Shown: piece by piece, positions 27,801 to 35,150 of the stretch
Layout of the letters: every line of letters begins with the position of its first letter
Position numbering within the stretch: the first letter of the stretch is position 1
DNA from: Paragonimus westermani
Lineage: Eukaryota; Platyhelminthes; Trematoda; Plagiorchiida; Troglotrematidae
NCBI GenBank assembly: GCA_008508345.1
Contig: QNGE01002371.1
Coordinates: forward strand, 49,247 to 113,246
Direction: 5' to 3'
Length of the DNA stretch: 64,000 bases
Made by a program: the position numbers and the translations under genes
The notes under the pieces: generated by a model
Told to the model about the DNA's origin: nothing
The model's input: the letters and a program-made list of their open reading frames with translations, nothing else
Database searches by the model: none

Positions 27801-29743
27801 GTCTTTCCAACCGAGCCGCAAATCACCTCGAGTTCGCACGTAACTTTTCGTTAGTTGTTCACGTTTTTGGAAAGCTTCCGGATTTTCCACTTTGGCACAC
27901 CTTAATCTTATGCGGTCTTCATACACTGACCCACATTTTGGATGGACCCGGCTGGCACACTTGCCCTTCTGACAGTTGATCGTTCGATTGGTCAGCAGCC
28001 ACACCTATGATATGTCAACGTTCGCCTATGCTATCTCCTTAGTCCAGGGTTTTCTTAAAACTGCAGACAACCCCCCGAAATACGCCTCATTTCTTTTCAC
28101 GGTGTATTGGGATCTATACACTGCCATCAAAAGTATCAGTCATTGACTTTTAAGGCATATGAACCAACTAAGAAATGTCATCTTCCGGTTGATATTTTGT
28201 GTTTCAGTCCATGGTAGTTATGAGATTTTCTCGTGATAGTAGGCACACAGACGAACACACGTCTGTACTGTGTGCGATATCACCCAGCATTGCTTACACT
28301 ACCGCTTTCATCCGAAGTTCAGTGAGATAATAATAACCTGCTCACTGAACTATGACGATTTATACTCGGAATTTGGTAGACCCATACAGTAGTAGTGTTA
28401 TTCATCGCCTGAGAACCGGACGGACAGGCGCACATCAGCTAGAATTACAGTGATCTCGTCGGTGTTGGCCATATCGTTTACAACAATCTGACGATTGTTC
28501 TGAAAGAATAGTTCATCTGACAGCATTTTCTCTTCGAGTTTCTCCTGACTGTTTGTGAGCACCTCTCAGCTTACTTTCGTTCGTGTCAGTTTGAACAAGT
28601 GAGCGGGCCTTGTGTGCTGTTACCTGCATTACCTGACTGGTTTTACTTACACTCTGCCGTATCAAACTTGTATGTCTGTGCCACTCCGCTCGTCAACCAA
28701 GTGATACGTGCAGTTGCGTGTGTGAGCCTAAGTGCTACCTTGAGCTAAACTAAATAGTCATTTGGAACAAAATCATAGGGTCACTCTCTTACACTTGTTA
28801 GGTTGCTGTCATCATTTGTTTCTGCAGTGATGTTGATTGGAATAAGTGCGGCTTCTGATAGTTGGGAACAGTGATGACGTTGTTCGTAGCTCGGGTTGAT
28901 CGTTTTGGTATTGGTACGTTCGCCGCGTTTGGCATTTATGCTGTATTTAGGAACCGTAGTTAGTTGTCGGTTTCAAACTCCATTGTAAATTTAATATCGC
29001 TGAAAACGCTTAGCAGTCTGCGTGTGTCTTCAATCGTTGGGCTTTCATGGATTACTAATATATCGCCAATCTAAATGCCAAGCTCGGCGAACATGCCAAT
29101 ATTAAAGTGCGGTTTCTGTTTTATGAAGTGATTCCTGATGGTTAACCTATCAAAATTGGATGTTTTTATGAGGTGTTATTTACTAGTGCTTTGTTTTCCG
29201 ATCAGAATCTGGCCATTTGCTTATCTGGCTGAAGTGTATTTCAACCGTGTGTTGTAATAACCGTTTAGCAGAGCAAACTGAGAATTTTACGAGGTTGTCA
29301 AAAGTGTGCCCTGTTGTGTGTTGGTCGTTGGCCTGCATAAACACGATTTGAAAACCAAAGCTTATAATCTAGTTCTGTTGTTTCGGAATTGAGATGCTCA
29401 GCCCAACTGATGTTATTTGTTACGATCCACCCTAAGCGTCTTCTTGTCGCGATTTACTATCGGACGAAGTGAACGAACGCGTTTCGTTCGTCTGCCCGAT
29501 AACACTGCCGCTCCGCTTACCCTCTTCTCAGGTCTGGACAAGCTACGAAAAGCTTTATTGGGCACCTCGACACCCTCTTCGTCCGGACGTGAAACGTTCG
29601 CAAACAAAAGTGATACAACACATCGTGGGGCCGACCCCCAAGCTGATGAGGATGGTGGTAGGACGGGTGATAATTGGTTGAGTCGCCTTACGGATGGTGC
29701 CAAATGGGTTTACAATAAGGCGGTGAAGTCTATTGGAAAATAG
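6576..29743 (+). CDS. DNAJA3: mitochondrial DnaJ/Hsp40 co-chaperone (DNAJA3/Tid1-like), 5' partial, five exons
   Basis: The coding sequence joins 6576-6849, 9557-9765, 19779-19894, 27298-27395 and 29532-29743. Every intron has GT and AG ends, phases agree at all four junctions, and the sum is 909 nt (302 codons plus stop). The product starts in the client-binding domain with AARGVNKEISVN, then four DnaJ zinc-finger repeats (CSRCGGSR, CPSCQGTG, CRRCQGSG, CVECEGKG), then VEDGQVLRVSVGG, IPPGS, GYGDHYLHIKVR and RRLTELQRALLLAYAE, matching animal Tid1 in order. The family stimulates mitochondrial Hsp70 ATPase and hands it unfolded clients. The J domain (HPD motif) and G/F linker, about 200 residues in relatives, are absent and presumably upstream of the window. 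Introns of 2.7, 10.0, 7.4 and 2.1 kb are filled with retroelements. In the first zinc repeat the final glycine is arginine. Confidence 0.93.
6850..7180. other. intron stretch, nothing recognised
   Basis: Start of the first visible intron. No element protein or structural repeat was recognised before the LINE fragment. Confidence 0.4.
7185..8180 (+). mobile_element. RTE-like LINE fragment, RT palm to 3' end
   Basis: Plus-strand blocks in order are LPGARLTDTENADNIVLFSS (palm, where the catalytic YADD has become NADN), then ETVDSFTYLGSTVSS, then after frameshifts a degraded HLW..RDVRLSVKGKV block, and finally LVSLQSSRCLGHFLCVPAGR and LPYRT, the C-terminal RxLGHxLRxPxxRLPYR motif of RTE-like elements. 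Both catalytic changes and frameshifts mark it as dead. It lies in the sense orientation inside the DNAJA3 intron. Confidence 0.75.
8360..8625 (+). mobile_element. hammerhead-type SINE copy, old and degenerate
   Basis: By-eye alignment with the copies at 12440 and 31718 gives shared landmarks: a GGGCGTTTATG...TTCGGTCGTG block, a tRNA-like middle with TGGTGCAACAG...GGTTGTTGCATGA, then a ribozyme relic and CTTCTTTTCGAAGGAG. It is clearly more diverged than the other copies. Boundaries are approximate. Confidence 0.65.
8548..8592 (+). ncRNA. hammerhead ribozyme relic (core mutated)
   Basis: The 45-nt layout of the intact copy at 12670 is kept. Stem II (GCTTT/AGAGC) still pairs and GAAA is present at 8575-8578. 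The core heptamer is CGGACGA, so the invariant U4 has become G, and the tiny stem III no longer closes. Self-cleavage is not expected. Confidence 0.6.
8626..9556. other. intron remainder, nothing recognised
   Basis: No element protein or exon was recognised between the SINE and exon b. The open frame running into exon b from 9355 has no similarity upstream of the acceptor and is intronic. Confidence 0.4.
9557..9765 (+). CDS. DNAJA3: DNAJA3-like exon b: client-binding domain I/II
   Basis: The acceptor ends TTTCCAG at 9556 and the donor is ACT|GTGAGT. The exon completes the split glycine codon and encodes VEDGQVLRVSVGG, QELFVQVRVERSREFRREG and DIHSDVSISLAQAALGG, closing with YETMLVT. These are the beta-sandwich segments of DnaJ C-terminal domains, and the intron falls just before the IPPG turn. 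Confidence 0.93.
9766..12170. other. intron stretch without recognised features
   Basis: The frame from 10782 contains ILPAFW, faintly like the LPxFW start of trematode gypsy gag proteins, but nothing around it supports this. No other motif, repeat or RNA was recognised on either strand. Confidence 0.35.
12181..12390 (-). mobile_element. hammerhead-type SINE copy, minus strand
   Basis: On the minus strand this reads TTTCGGTCGTGCTTAATGTG, a tRNA-like part ending GTCCCGGCCGTGGCAAGG (B-box region), the ribozyme relic, then CTTTTTTCGAAATGGGATGAC. It matches the plus-strand copy that starts about 50-70 bp further right, so the two are arranged as an inverted pair. Confidence 0.75.
12210..12254 (-). 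ncRNA. hammerhead ribozyme relic, minus strand (GAAA lost)
   Basis: The minus strand has GCACTA/TAGTGC stem I and an intact CTGACGA heptamer, but the second core strand reads TGAA where GAAA is required, and stem II is weakened (GACCT against AGAGC). Activity is unlikely. Confidence 0.65.
12440..12775 (+). mobile_element. hammerhead-bearing tRNA-related SINE (Sm-alpha-like), best plus-strand copy
   Basis: The copy begins near GAGGGGATATCCAGTGGAGTC and holds, in order, GGAGTCAACAGGACAG, GCGTTCAGATTTGATAATTC, a tRNA-like region (CGCATTACTCAACACGGTTG, then GAGTTCAAATCCCGG resembling a pol III B box), the intact ribozyme at 12670-12714, and CTTCTTTTCGAAAGAGGCTG. The minus-strand copy at 31718-32035 matches over the whole length, which sets the unit at about 320-330 bp. 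Schistosome Sm-alpha repeats have this same combination of pol III-like promoter and hammerhead and a similar unit length. Confidence 0.85.
12670..12714 (+). ncRNA. type I hammerhead ribozyme, intact
   Basis: All core elements are present. Stem I pairs GCACTA (12670-12675) with TAGTGC (12709-12714). The core heptamer CTGACGA is at 12676-12682. Stem II is GCTCT/AGAGC with an AATG loop, and GAAA lies at 12697-12700. Stem III is the minimal ACT/AGT with a two-base CG loop, and C17 is at 12708, after which cleavage is expected. The very short stem III is typical of schistosome and Penelope-type hammerheads, which usually work as dimers or need tertiary contacts. Confidence 0.92.
12776..13165. other. 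intron stretch, nothing recognised
   Basis: Short overlapping frames without family motifs. It may be the decayed upstream part of the gypsy relic that follows, but no gag or protease block was recognised. Confidence 0.3.
13170..14480 (+). mobile_element. Ty3/gypsy retroelement relic (RT to RNase H)
   Basis: The plus strand contains PFGLKKMSHKH (from the MPFGL motif) followed by YPDDLLVSGTKKEERIQYIQ, a changed YLDD catalytic box, then IQLIFQRISDFAFASNRTR and SIDLGHLLVSGGISPS. That is the gypsy order of thumb and palm-end motifs. From about 14090 another frame gives DPKFAVDGNTRETFV and ANAFAFAVSAVLH, in the position of the RNase H start. Many stops and frameshifts are present. LTRs were not recognised. 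Confidence 0.75.
13763..14068 (+). pseudogene. gypsy reverse transcriptase fragment
   Basis: This 101-residue frame is the longest intact piece of the relic. It spans from the PFGL motif through the catalytic box, written YPDDLL instead of YLDDIL, to the DxLGHxxxxGGIxP motif that precedes RNase H in gypsy pol. Leucine to proline at the catalytic turn and the lack of flanking open frame indicate loss of function. Confidence 0.75.
14480..15300. other. gap between gypsy relic and LINE
   Basis: A 155-residue minus-strand frame (14616-15083) has no family motif; the plus strand is broken. It may include decayed 3' gypsy sequence. Nothing firm can be called. Confidence 0.3.
15300..17650 (+). mobile_element. 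RTE-like LINE, near full RT length, degraded
   Basis: The most complete LINE of the window. Blocks in order: end of the apurinic endonuclease (DSDHALVRC at about 15444), RT entry (HWGIGLTPVITRILAS and QAGFRLERGCIDHIF, about 16300-16460), palm (YGELS-like region, GRLTGFGYIDDNVLLF at about 16800), VVGWFVYLGSCISPGGGV (about 17000) and C-terminus (RLPNRALCADVVSDWRKLR, about 17410, then a WWLGTLGEMA-like end near 17590). Each block matches the RTE-like ORF in order, with frameshifts between. It sits sense-oriented in the 10-kb intron of the DNAJA3-like gene. Confidence 0.85.
16595..17122 (+). pseudogene. RTE-like reverse transcriptase, palm and thumb (175-residue frame)
   Basis: The frame keeps GELSDRLDTMNGV (family GELSxxFxTTSGV) and FNFVTDGIMVD, then the catalytic box YIDDNVLL and the FVYLGSCISPGGGV block. 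The catalytic aspartates DD survive. The conserved RQGCPLSP segment is replaced by KTVHFHHFW, so the enzyme would be inactive even if expressed. It stops at 17122, before the NLRHLWRR block. Confidence 0.82.
17651..18690. other. intron stretch, nothing recognised
   Basis: Several mid-size open frames on both strands, none with a family motif. No repeat was recognised apart from the tandem repeat that follows. Confidence 0.35.
18692..18805 (+). repeat. two-unit tandem repeat of about 53 bp
   Basis: Two adjacent units share GAGCTAG(T/A)CGTGCATAC, GTAGT(C/T)CGTT and TTCATTACCGCTGACTGTC-like blocks. The second unit is a few bases longer. Confidence 0.6.
18806..19778. other. end of intron before exon c, nothing recognised
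   Basis: No element or exon was recognised. A T-rich tract directly precedes exon c and serves as its pyrimidine tract. Confidence 0.4.
19779..19894 (+). CDS. DNAJA3: DNAJA3-like exon c: client-binding domain II end
   Basis: The acceptor follows a long T tract ending CACAG at 19778; the donor is CG|GTGAGT. The exon encodes IPPGSASHDRIRLPGKG and INGYGYGDHYLHIKV-type residues (here VNGYGYGDHYLHIKV), the most conserved part of the C-terminal DnaJ domain. It ends with two bases of an arginine codon. Confidence 0.93.
19895..23755. other. long intron stretch without recognised features
   Basis: T-rich plus strand with only short frames. The minus-strand frame at 22515-22781 (88 residues) has no family motif. 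No retroelement protein was found here, in contrast to the neighbouring introns. Confidence 0.4.
23760..23935 (+). mobile_element. hammerhead-type SINE copy, degenerate
   Basis: Shared landmarks are GCGTTTGGATGTGATAATTC, CATGGACCGAAGTTCAAATT (B-box position), GTCTAGTGTTTCTTTTCGAA and GGGGCTGG. The 5' half of the ribozyme is replaced by unrelated sequence, and only the 3' stem I strand with the cleavage-site GTC (GTCTAGTG) remains. Confidence 0.7.
23936..27297. other. intron stretch without recognised features
   Basis: Minus-strand frames at 24930-25166 and 25494-25736 are open over about 80 residues but match no family I know. No repeats were recognised. Confidence 0.35.
27298..27395 (+). 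CDS. DNAJA3: DNAJA3-like exon d
   Basis: A T-rich acceptor ends TTTTAG at 27297; the donor is CCG|GTGAGT. The exon encodes RRLTELQRALLLAYAETEQD followed by VTGTIEGVTSTES. This corresponds to the conserved Tid1 segment RLTSRQQSLILSYAEDE and the VEGTVNGV block after it. It ends one base into a glycine codon, a phase that both candidate terminal exons can take up. Confidence 0.92.
27396..28930. other. intron stretch without recognised features
   Basis: A 75-residue minus-strand frame (27777-28004) with several cysteines is not attributable to a family. Nothing else was recognised. Confidence 0.35.
28935..29150 (-). mobile_element. Penelope-like RT scrap
   Basis: The minus strand reads GDILVIHESPTIEDTRRLL then FSDIKFTMEFETDNQLRFL. 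This is the same Penelope RT segment as at 6.2 kb (MTEDTHRLLNNVFNDIKFTV). Only the part around and after the YxDD motif is present. Confidence 0.7.
29532..29743 (+). CDS. DNAJA3: DNAJA3-like terminal exon e
   Basis: The acceptor is CCCTCTTCTCAG ending at 29531. The exon restores the glycine codon and encodes GLDKLRKALLGTSTPSSSG, an acidic low-complexity stretch, and a C-terminal amphipathic segment NWLSRLTDGAKWVYNKAVKS before TAG at 29741-29743. Related proteins end in a similar short FLSKLKKMF-like helix. The open frame extends upstream of the acceptor to 29417, but that part has no similarity and is read as intron. Confidence 0.85.
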
Positions 29744-30169
29744 GTACGGCTGTTGCTTTTCCATTATTCTCCGACACAGTCATGCGCTAACCGTGCTCTC
29801 TTGATTGCTAAACCTTAATTTGTTCGGTTGCTGTGTTGGTTGACGAGGAACGCGGACAAAATCTTGATATTCATTGCGTTGTTTTATAAATGGCGTTGGT
29901 ACCCATTGATGCTGTCTACGTCGAGGAACTAGAACACCGGTGTTCCGGACTCTGGAAGTGTTACAATCGATACAAACCTCAATATTGTCGGTCACGGTTT
30001 TGGATGTCAGCTTGCTTCACTCAATGATTCGTTAAGAAATTTTATCTTAGACAGACGTTTCGCCTCATCTTGTCTAACCTCGTTGTCTTTGTATACGTAG
30101 TGCTTGATGTTTGCAGTACATGTGGTGCATTACCTCCAATCAACTGGCGTCTTCTCCCCGATTGTTTAG

Positions 30170-30336
30170 GTGAACGCCGTGCGATCGACACCACTTCCGG
30201 TTTCCTCCTTTCCCGAATCCGCGCCGCACTGCTAACCAACTCCGATCGTGACACTGTCGCGAGTACTGCTCAACAGCCTATTTCTAAAACGTCCGAAAAC
30301 GTTGAGAAGAAAAAGAGTCGCGCATCCGATAAATAA
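30170..30336 (+). CDS. candidate alternative terminal exon of the DNAJA3-like gene
   Basis: An acceptor with a good pyrimidine tract (CTTCTCCCCGATTGTTTAG, ending 30169) is followed by GT then an open frame to TAA at 30334-30336. Joined to exon d it restores a glycine codon and gives GERRAIDTTSGFLLSRIRAA, then a Ser/Thr-rich tail ending in a basic KKKSRASDK. The GFLLSRIRAAL segment resembles the FLSKLKKMF end of animal Tid1 and the NWLSRL segment of exon e. The sum with exons a-d is 864 nt, divisible by three. It could instead be the last exon of another transcript, or a longer exon opening at about 30115; no RNA evidence is available. Confidence 0.5.
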
Positions 30337-31715
30337 TGGTCGGTACTCACCCATCCCCTCAGTCAGATCCCAAAGTTGGGCGCTTTTCAGACGCTTCAGC
30401 ATCCGGCGCCTTCTCGATTTACCTCCTTTTCATTGTCTATCGTTCACCATTCGCCACCGTGTACTAGCAGTAGTCGTAGTCGTTGTCCTCAGTGACCACT
30501 TCCCCTATTGTTCACGCGACACCATTACTACGTCTGTGGCGATACACACTGTATTCATATATCACTACTCATCTTTGCTGCTCTAATTGCATATACTTCA
30601 CGGAATGGAGTCATTGAAAACCGGCGGTTTTCGAAACACCACTGAGGGATTTGTAGTTCCTCCAACTACACTGGTGCCATTCTGTTTTTTCTCCCGTTTG
30701 TGTTGCATGTTGGTTGAAAATCTCAATCATTGGAATGGGATTGGAGTTCAGCTTCAGTCAGTCCTGATCATGGTTTCGACCCTCACTTGGTTGTTTTCCT
30801 TTCATCCATGCCTGCATGCTCATTGGTATGTCACGGTGAGACTGTTTATGAGATAAGAGACACAAGTTCGGGTTGGCGAACACATTCCACTTGTTTATTT
30901 AACGAGATCCAAAATTTACCACAAGATGTTTCTAATTCCAGTTTTTGTGCGATTAAGAGTCAGCCAAATTAGAAGTTCGGCTGTACTTTCCAAAGTGAGA
31001 ATGACACTGGCTCATGACGAGGCTTCCCCGATACTTGTGAGGCGTTCCGATGGCTCCCTACCAGTCTGTGTAATGAAAATCACCATGGCCACCGAGAATA
31101 TTTCTCCTGCTTTTTGTGGGAAGATAAAGCTCAGCAATCCTCTTGGACTGATTCCACTCGATCTTAACCACTCCATCCAAAAGATGCTTCGATGTCGCTC
31201 TCGCATCACACATTTGCGCAACATACTTTCGTGTTTTACGTGGACTGCCAGGTTGCATCTGAACGAAATTCGCAATTATGCCATATTGTAGGTCTTCTCA
31301 GTTACACTACCTAAACGAGTCAGTTCAACCACCGGCTTTGTAGTGTGGTATGACGCAAACCAACCGCTTTTTCGCAGATGGGAGCTTAACTTTCGATGCT
31401 GTCAGTTCCATATATCCGATATATGACAGATAACTGTTCGAATAGCGCGAAATGAGATACAGAACGAGTGGGAAAATGTCGCTGACTATATTAGTGTATT
31501 CATGTTAATTGATAACACTCTGGTGGAAGAAAGTTTGTTGTGGGGTTGTTGTTTTAGGATTTGTTGCCTTCATTCATTTTTCTTTCTATGAGCTTTAGTA
31601 AATATGCTAAAAAGAAGGAAAATTCATTATCACACGCTTAGCAATAACCAATAACATCTTTTTGGTTTGCGGACCTGTCAGTGTATCAAATAATTTTCAA
31701 GTTGAACATCACACA
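30337..31715. other. stretch downstream of the DNAJA3-like gene, nothing recognised
   Basis: Overlapping open frames on both strands at 30926-31291 are shadows of each other with no family motif. I could not identify a polyadenylation signal with confidence. Confidence 0.35.
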
Positions 31716-31717
31716 TT

Positions 31718-32035
31718 TGATCGCAGCGTTCGCATTCAGATAGACTTTCCAGCCAGCCTCTTTCGAAAAGAAGCTCTAGACTCGAGTTTCGCTCTCATTG
31801 GAGCTCGTCAGTAGTGCATATCCTTGCCACGGCCGGGATTTGAACTCCGGCCATTCAATCATGGGACAACCGTGTTGAGTAATGCGCCATTGACCTCACA
31901 TTAGGCTGGACCGAATTATCAAATCTGAACGCTAAACCGTTTTTGCTTGTTAGCAGTGATCAAGTTGCTCGAGAGGAGACACAGCAACTGTCCTGTTGAC
32001 TCCAGTCGATAACCCCGCTATTAGGACCTCCAAGA
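31718..32035 (-). mobile_element. hammerhead-bearing SINE, well-preserved minus-strand copy
   Basis: The minus strand matches the 12440-12775 copy along its whole length: GGAGTCAACAGGACAGTTGC, GCGTTCAGATTTGATAATTC, CGCATTACTCAACACGGTTG, GGAGTTCAAATCCCGGCCGT, the ribozyme, and CTTCTTTTCGAAAGAGGCTG. It is the closest relative of that copy. Confidence 0.85.
31773..31817 (-). ncRNA. type I hammerhead ribozyme, core intact, minus strand
   Basis: On the minus strand the core strands CTGACGA and GAAA are intact and stem III is ACT/AGT with a CG loop. The GTC triplet places C17 at 31779. Stem I (GCACTA/TAGAGC) has one A-A mismatch and stem II is cut to four pairs (GCTC/GAGC). It is likely foldable but weaker than the copy at 12670. 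Confidence 0.82.
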
Positions 32036-32390
32036 CAGGTCGAAATAATTCACAAAAAGCGAGCAATGAGCAACATGATTTCATTTCTTTGTGGGTATAT
32101 GCTGTAACTCAAGATGACAAATAATCTGGTGCACAGTTATGCGTTTCTCCGTACGTTTATGTCTACCTTCGTGTGTGAAATAACTGCAAAAGGCACGACT
32201 CTGTAGAAAGGCAACGTTTAGCACAGAAAGGCAGATACAGTTCAATCTAAATGTCATTCCAAAGAATTCAGTAATGTTAGCATACACCTCAAGATGTTTG
32301 AGTCTTCCATGTTCTCCACTGTGGTGATTCTGTCCGAAATTTGAGAGAGCATGAGTCTAAGGAATGGACTTCGTCAACCGGAAACAGAAC
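32036..32390. other. gap between SINE and gypsy element
   Basis: No motif recognised. It may contain the 3' non-coding end of the minus-strand gypsy element; an LTR could not be identified. Confidence 0.3.
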
Positions 32391-32399
32391 AACCCGTTG

Positions 32400-33345
32400 C
32401 TTATCGGCAGAAGGTTGTGGCTATTGCTAATTCTCACATGCATACCGGTTTCAGCTATTCGATTGGAATTGTTTCACATCTACCATTGCATCTAACCGTT
32501 AGTTTTCGCCTCCATAACAATGACGCAATAGGGGACGGTATATTGAGGTGGTTGTGAGTGTCACAAGCCGCCGGTACATGTTATGAATGAAAAGAAAGAC
32601 GTTTGACGACTGCACGCCTAGGTAAACAGGGCGGAGATTTCTCGTGCAGTGTACCAACAATTCACACAGATGCTGTAAGCTCACTGTGTCGAACTCATCG
32701 GGGGAAAAGTTTGTTTGATACAAAATTTGGGCCAAATACTATTTCAATGGCTTCGAAACTATTGACTGTTCCGCAGGACTAATTGAACTAAAAGCGATGA
32801 TCTCTTCCGTTAACTGCCTGCACCTTAGTAACGCTATTAATTCGATGTTGAATGCATTCTGTCATCTCATTCGATGACAGGTCGTGCGAACATTTTTGTA
32901 ACATAGTTCTTAGAATACTGCGGAACGCCCAGTGAGTTGAACCACGATCTTTAAACACAACTTACGTATGACCAGAGCGTGCCACTCCGTGTTCTAGGAG
33001 GTCGCTGCCTACAGAATCTGGATGGCTGTAAGCTAGCGGTGTGGCTGCAACCCATCTAGTCAAGCGTTGAATACACGTCTGTAACAAAATCGACCATTTA
33101 AGGTTAGTAAAAAACCAATCATGTCGAAATGCTAGTGGTACAAATCTTAGTCCGGTGTAAGACGGTTGCCGGGGAAGTCTGTATCACGGCATGACATTCA
33201 CAGCGTTGCTGTTGCAGACAGTAGTAGCCCGAATTGCAAATGTCGCGGTCTACTTTTAGCCACACGAAACGTCTAGTGAGACCTCTTTTCCGGGTGAGAC
33301 AAGCGCACCTTATCACAATTTTCTGACGAAAACTTGCGGGCACTA
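32400..33345 (-). pseudogene. gypsy integrase remnant
   Basis: The minus-strand frame from 33343 holds the zinc finger region: the histidine pair is lost (RCACLTRKRG in place of an HxLxHPG form), while CLQQQRC keeps the two cysteines. It ends VLHRTKICTTSIS. After a stop come IQRLTRWVAATPLA (family IDRFTRWxEAxPL), SNEMTECIQHRI (family ANGMVERFHRQL) and EAIEIVFGPNFV. Stops separate the blocks. Confidence 0.78.
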
Positions 33346-33774
33346 AAGGGCAGGACCAGTCCTGAGCCGGGTCACCAAAGTGTTTCTTCTGAAATTGTCA
33401 GAGAAACGCGGTGAGCTGTGAAAACAGTTTGATTTGTGAATGGCGGTTTGTGTAAAAACCCCTTGTTGTTGGATCAGTGTCGTTGTCAGCAGAGGCACTG
33501 GGACTATAAATGCATGAAAGTGAATCGACTGCCGTAGTTCCGTTACGTGAGACGTCACACCAGTCTTCAAATGAAGGATGTGGTCTGTGTGCCTAACTCC
33601 CTTTGGGGAAAGACTGTAGAGTGAAATGTTTAGAGGGCAGATTAAAGGTTTGTGGTGAAAGTGGTTCGTAGTGGTCGTGCTCCCCACTGAACGACGAAGA
33701 TCGTGGGTGACTATACACATTGTTACTATCTACGAACGGCTTTCCGCAGACTACAAATGGTTATACATGGTTTG

Positions 33775-34131
33775 CACTGAGCTGCCGTAACACGGCACCG
33801 ACGGCCCTGTCAGAAGCGTCGTTCACATATGACAGCTTCACGCTTGAGTCAAGGTGAGAAACGTTTGGTAACAACAGACATCCTTGAACTCATCGAATAT
33901 AATAGCCGCATCTTCCCTGGAATGTAATTTTCCTGCGCCTAAGCAGAGCAGTTTGGTCATTGGTTGTACTGCATTTTCACATTGAGGTATGGGACGCCCA
34001 TAATAATCGATTAGGGTGATAAAACGACGAGGTCCTCTAAAGGGAATGGGTTCATGGCATCCAGTAATGACTGTGGTTTTATCCGTTTCTGTTAACACAG
34101 AGGTGCAGTGGTGAAAAAGCCTAACTCTCAT
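33775..34131 (-). pseudogene. gypsy RT-RNase H connection and RNase H start
   Basis: The frame contains EPIPFRGPRRFITLIDYYGR, then CENAVQPMTKLL, which is the gypsy connection domain, and AAIIFDEFKDV (family AFxxxKxAL). It continues past the stop with KLSYVNDASDRAVGAVLRQL, the first RNase H active-site strand, where the catalytic DAS aspartate is retained. Confidence 0.82.
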
Positions 34132-34258
34132 CTAACCGGTTTTGCTTTGACGCCATTCTGAGATATCGGTTGCAATGATGCGTAAGCTGTTCCTCGTGGA
34201 CTGAACTGCCTACGAAGATGCTGTCCATATGACGATGGAAAAAATCTAAACCTTGTGG

Positions 34259-35057
34259 CACCAGAAACGAAACTTTAAGAAGTCTTAGCTACGCTGCCCA
34301 AACCAAAGTGTATTTGGACGAAATCAAAAGTCCTGCGAGAGGTGAAATCTGTGGTTTTTGAGTAGGTTGTCTTCGGCTGTCGGTATCCAGTGGTGTGTGT
34401 GTGTACCAAGTTTATACTGCCAAAAATGATTTTCATCGTAGGCAGTAAAATAAATCCATTACGTACGGAGTCAAGTATTTATCAGGAACGATTGATTTGT
34501 ACAGCCCGCTGTGAAGCATACGAAGGAGATTCACCTGAAATTTTGGTTGGATCGTATTTGTGAAGTTGTTGAAGCTCCAAAAGTATGTAAAAGCCCCGGT
34601 TTGAACAGGTCTTCGAACTCTACGTTAGCATGTTTTGTTTTTCTGTAGCCGATTAGANCACCAGAAACGAAACTTTAAGAAGTCTTAGCTACGCTGCCCA
34701 AACCAAAGTGTATTTGGACGAAATCAAAAGTCCTGCGAGAGGTGAAATCTGTGGTTTTTGAGTAGGTTGTCTTCGGCTGTCGGTATCCAGTGGTGTGTGT
34801 GTGTACCAAGTTTATACTGCCAAAAATGATTTTCATCGTAGGCAGTAAAATAAATCCATTACGTACGGAGTCAAGTATTTATCAGGAACGATTGATTTGT
34901 ACAGCCCGCTGTGAAGCATACGAAGGAGATTCACCTGAAATTTTGGTTGGATCGTATTTGTGAAGTTGTTGAAGCTCCAAAAGTATGTAAAAGCCCCGGT
35001 TTGAACAGGTCTTCGAACTCTACGTTAGCATGTTTTGTTTTTCTGTAGCCGATTAGA
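34259..35057. repeat. 399-bp direct repeat joined by a single N (assembly junction)
   Basis: Bases 34259-34657 and 34659-35057 appear identical when read line by line, offset by exactly 400, with a single n at 34658. Both lie inside the minus-strand gypsy RT. A single N between overlapping ends is a known output of scaffolders when the estimated gap is negative, so this is most likely one locus written twice. Confidence 0.9.
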
Positions 35058-35150
35058 AATCTGACACCATCTTCATTGGGATGAAACTTTCTGCGATCTC
35101 GCCGCATCGTTAACCCTTCAATGTGCACGATGTTGATCCGCAAAGGTTAC

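Larger units (their letters stand above)
32400..35150 (-). mobile_element. Ty3/gypsy retroelement, minus strand, degraded
   Basis: Reading down from 35150, the pol blocks come in gypsy order: a broken RT (about 34400-34130, with an EEQLTHHCNRYLRM segment matching HEEHLxHLRxVFxRL), the RT-RNase H connection (RFITLIDYYGRPIP, family RFIGLINYYRRFIP), RNase H (YVNDASDRAVGAVLRQL), the integrase zinc finger (about 33300-33150) and integrase core (about 33090-32400). Multiple stops and frameshifts make it dead. A 399-bp stretch of its RT part occurs twice around an N (34259-35057). Confidence 0.82.

Noticed and set aside
29417..29531. Upstream extension of the last DNAJA3 exon with its own ATG
   Set aside because: The acceptor at 29531 restores phase with exon d, and the upstream residues have no similarity to the family.
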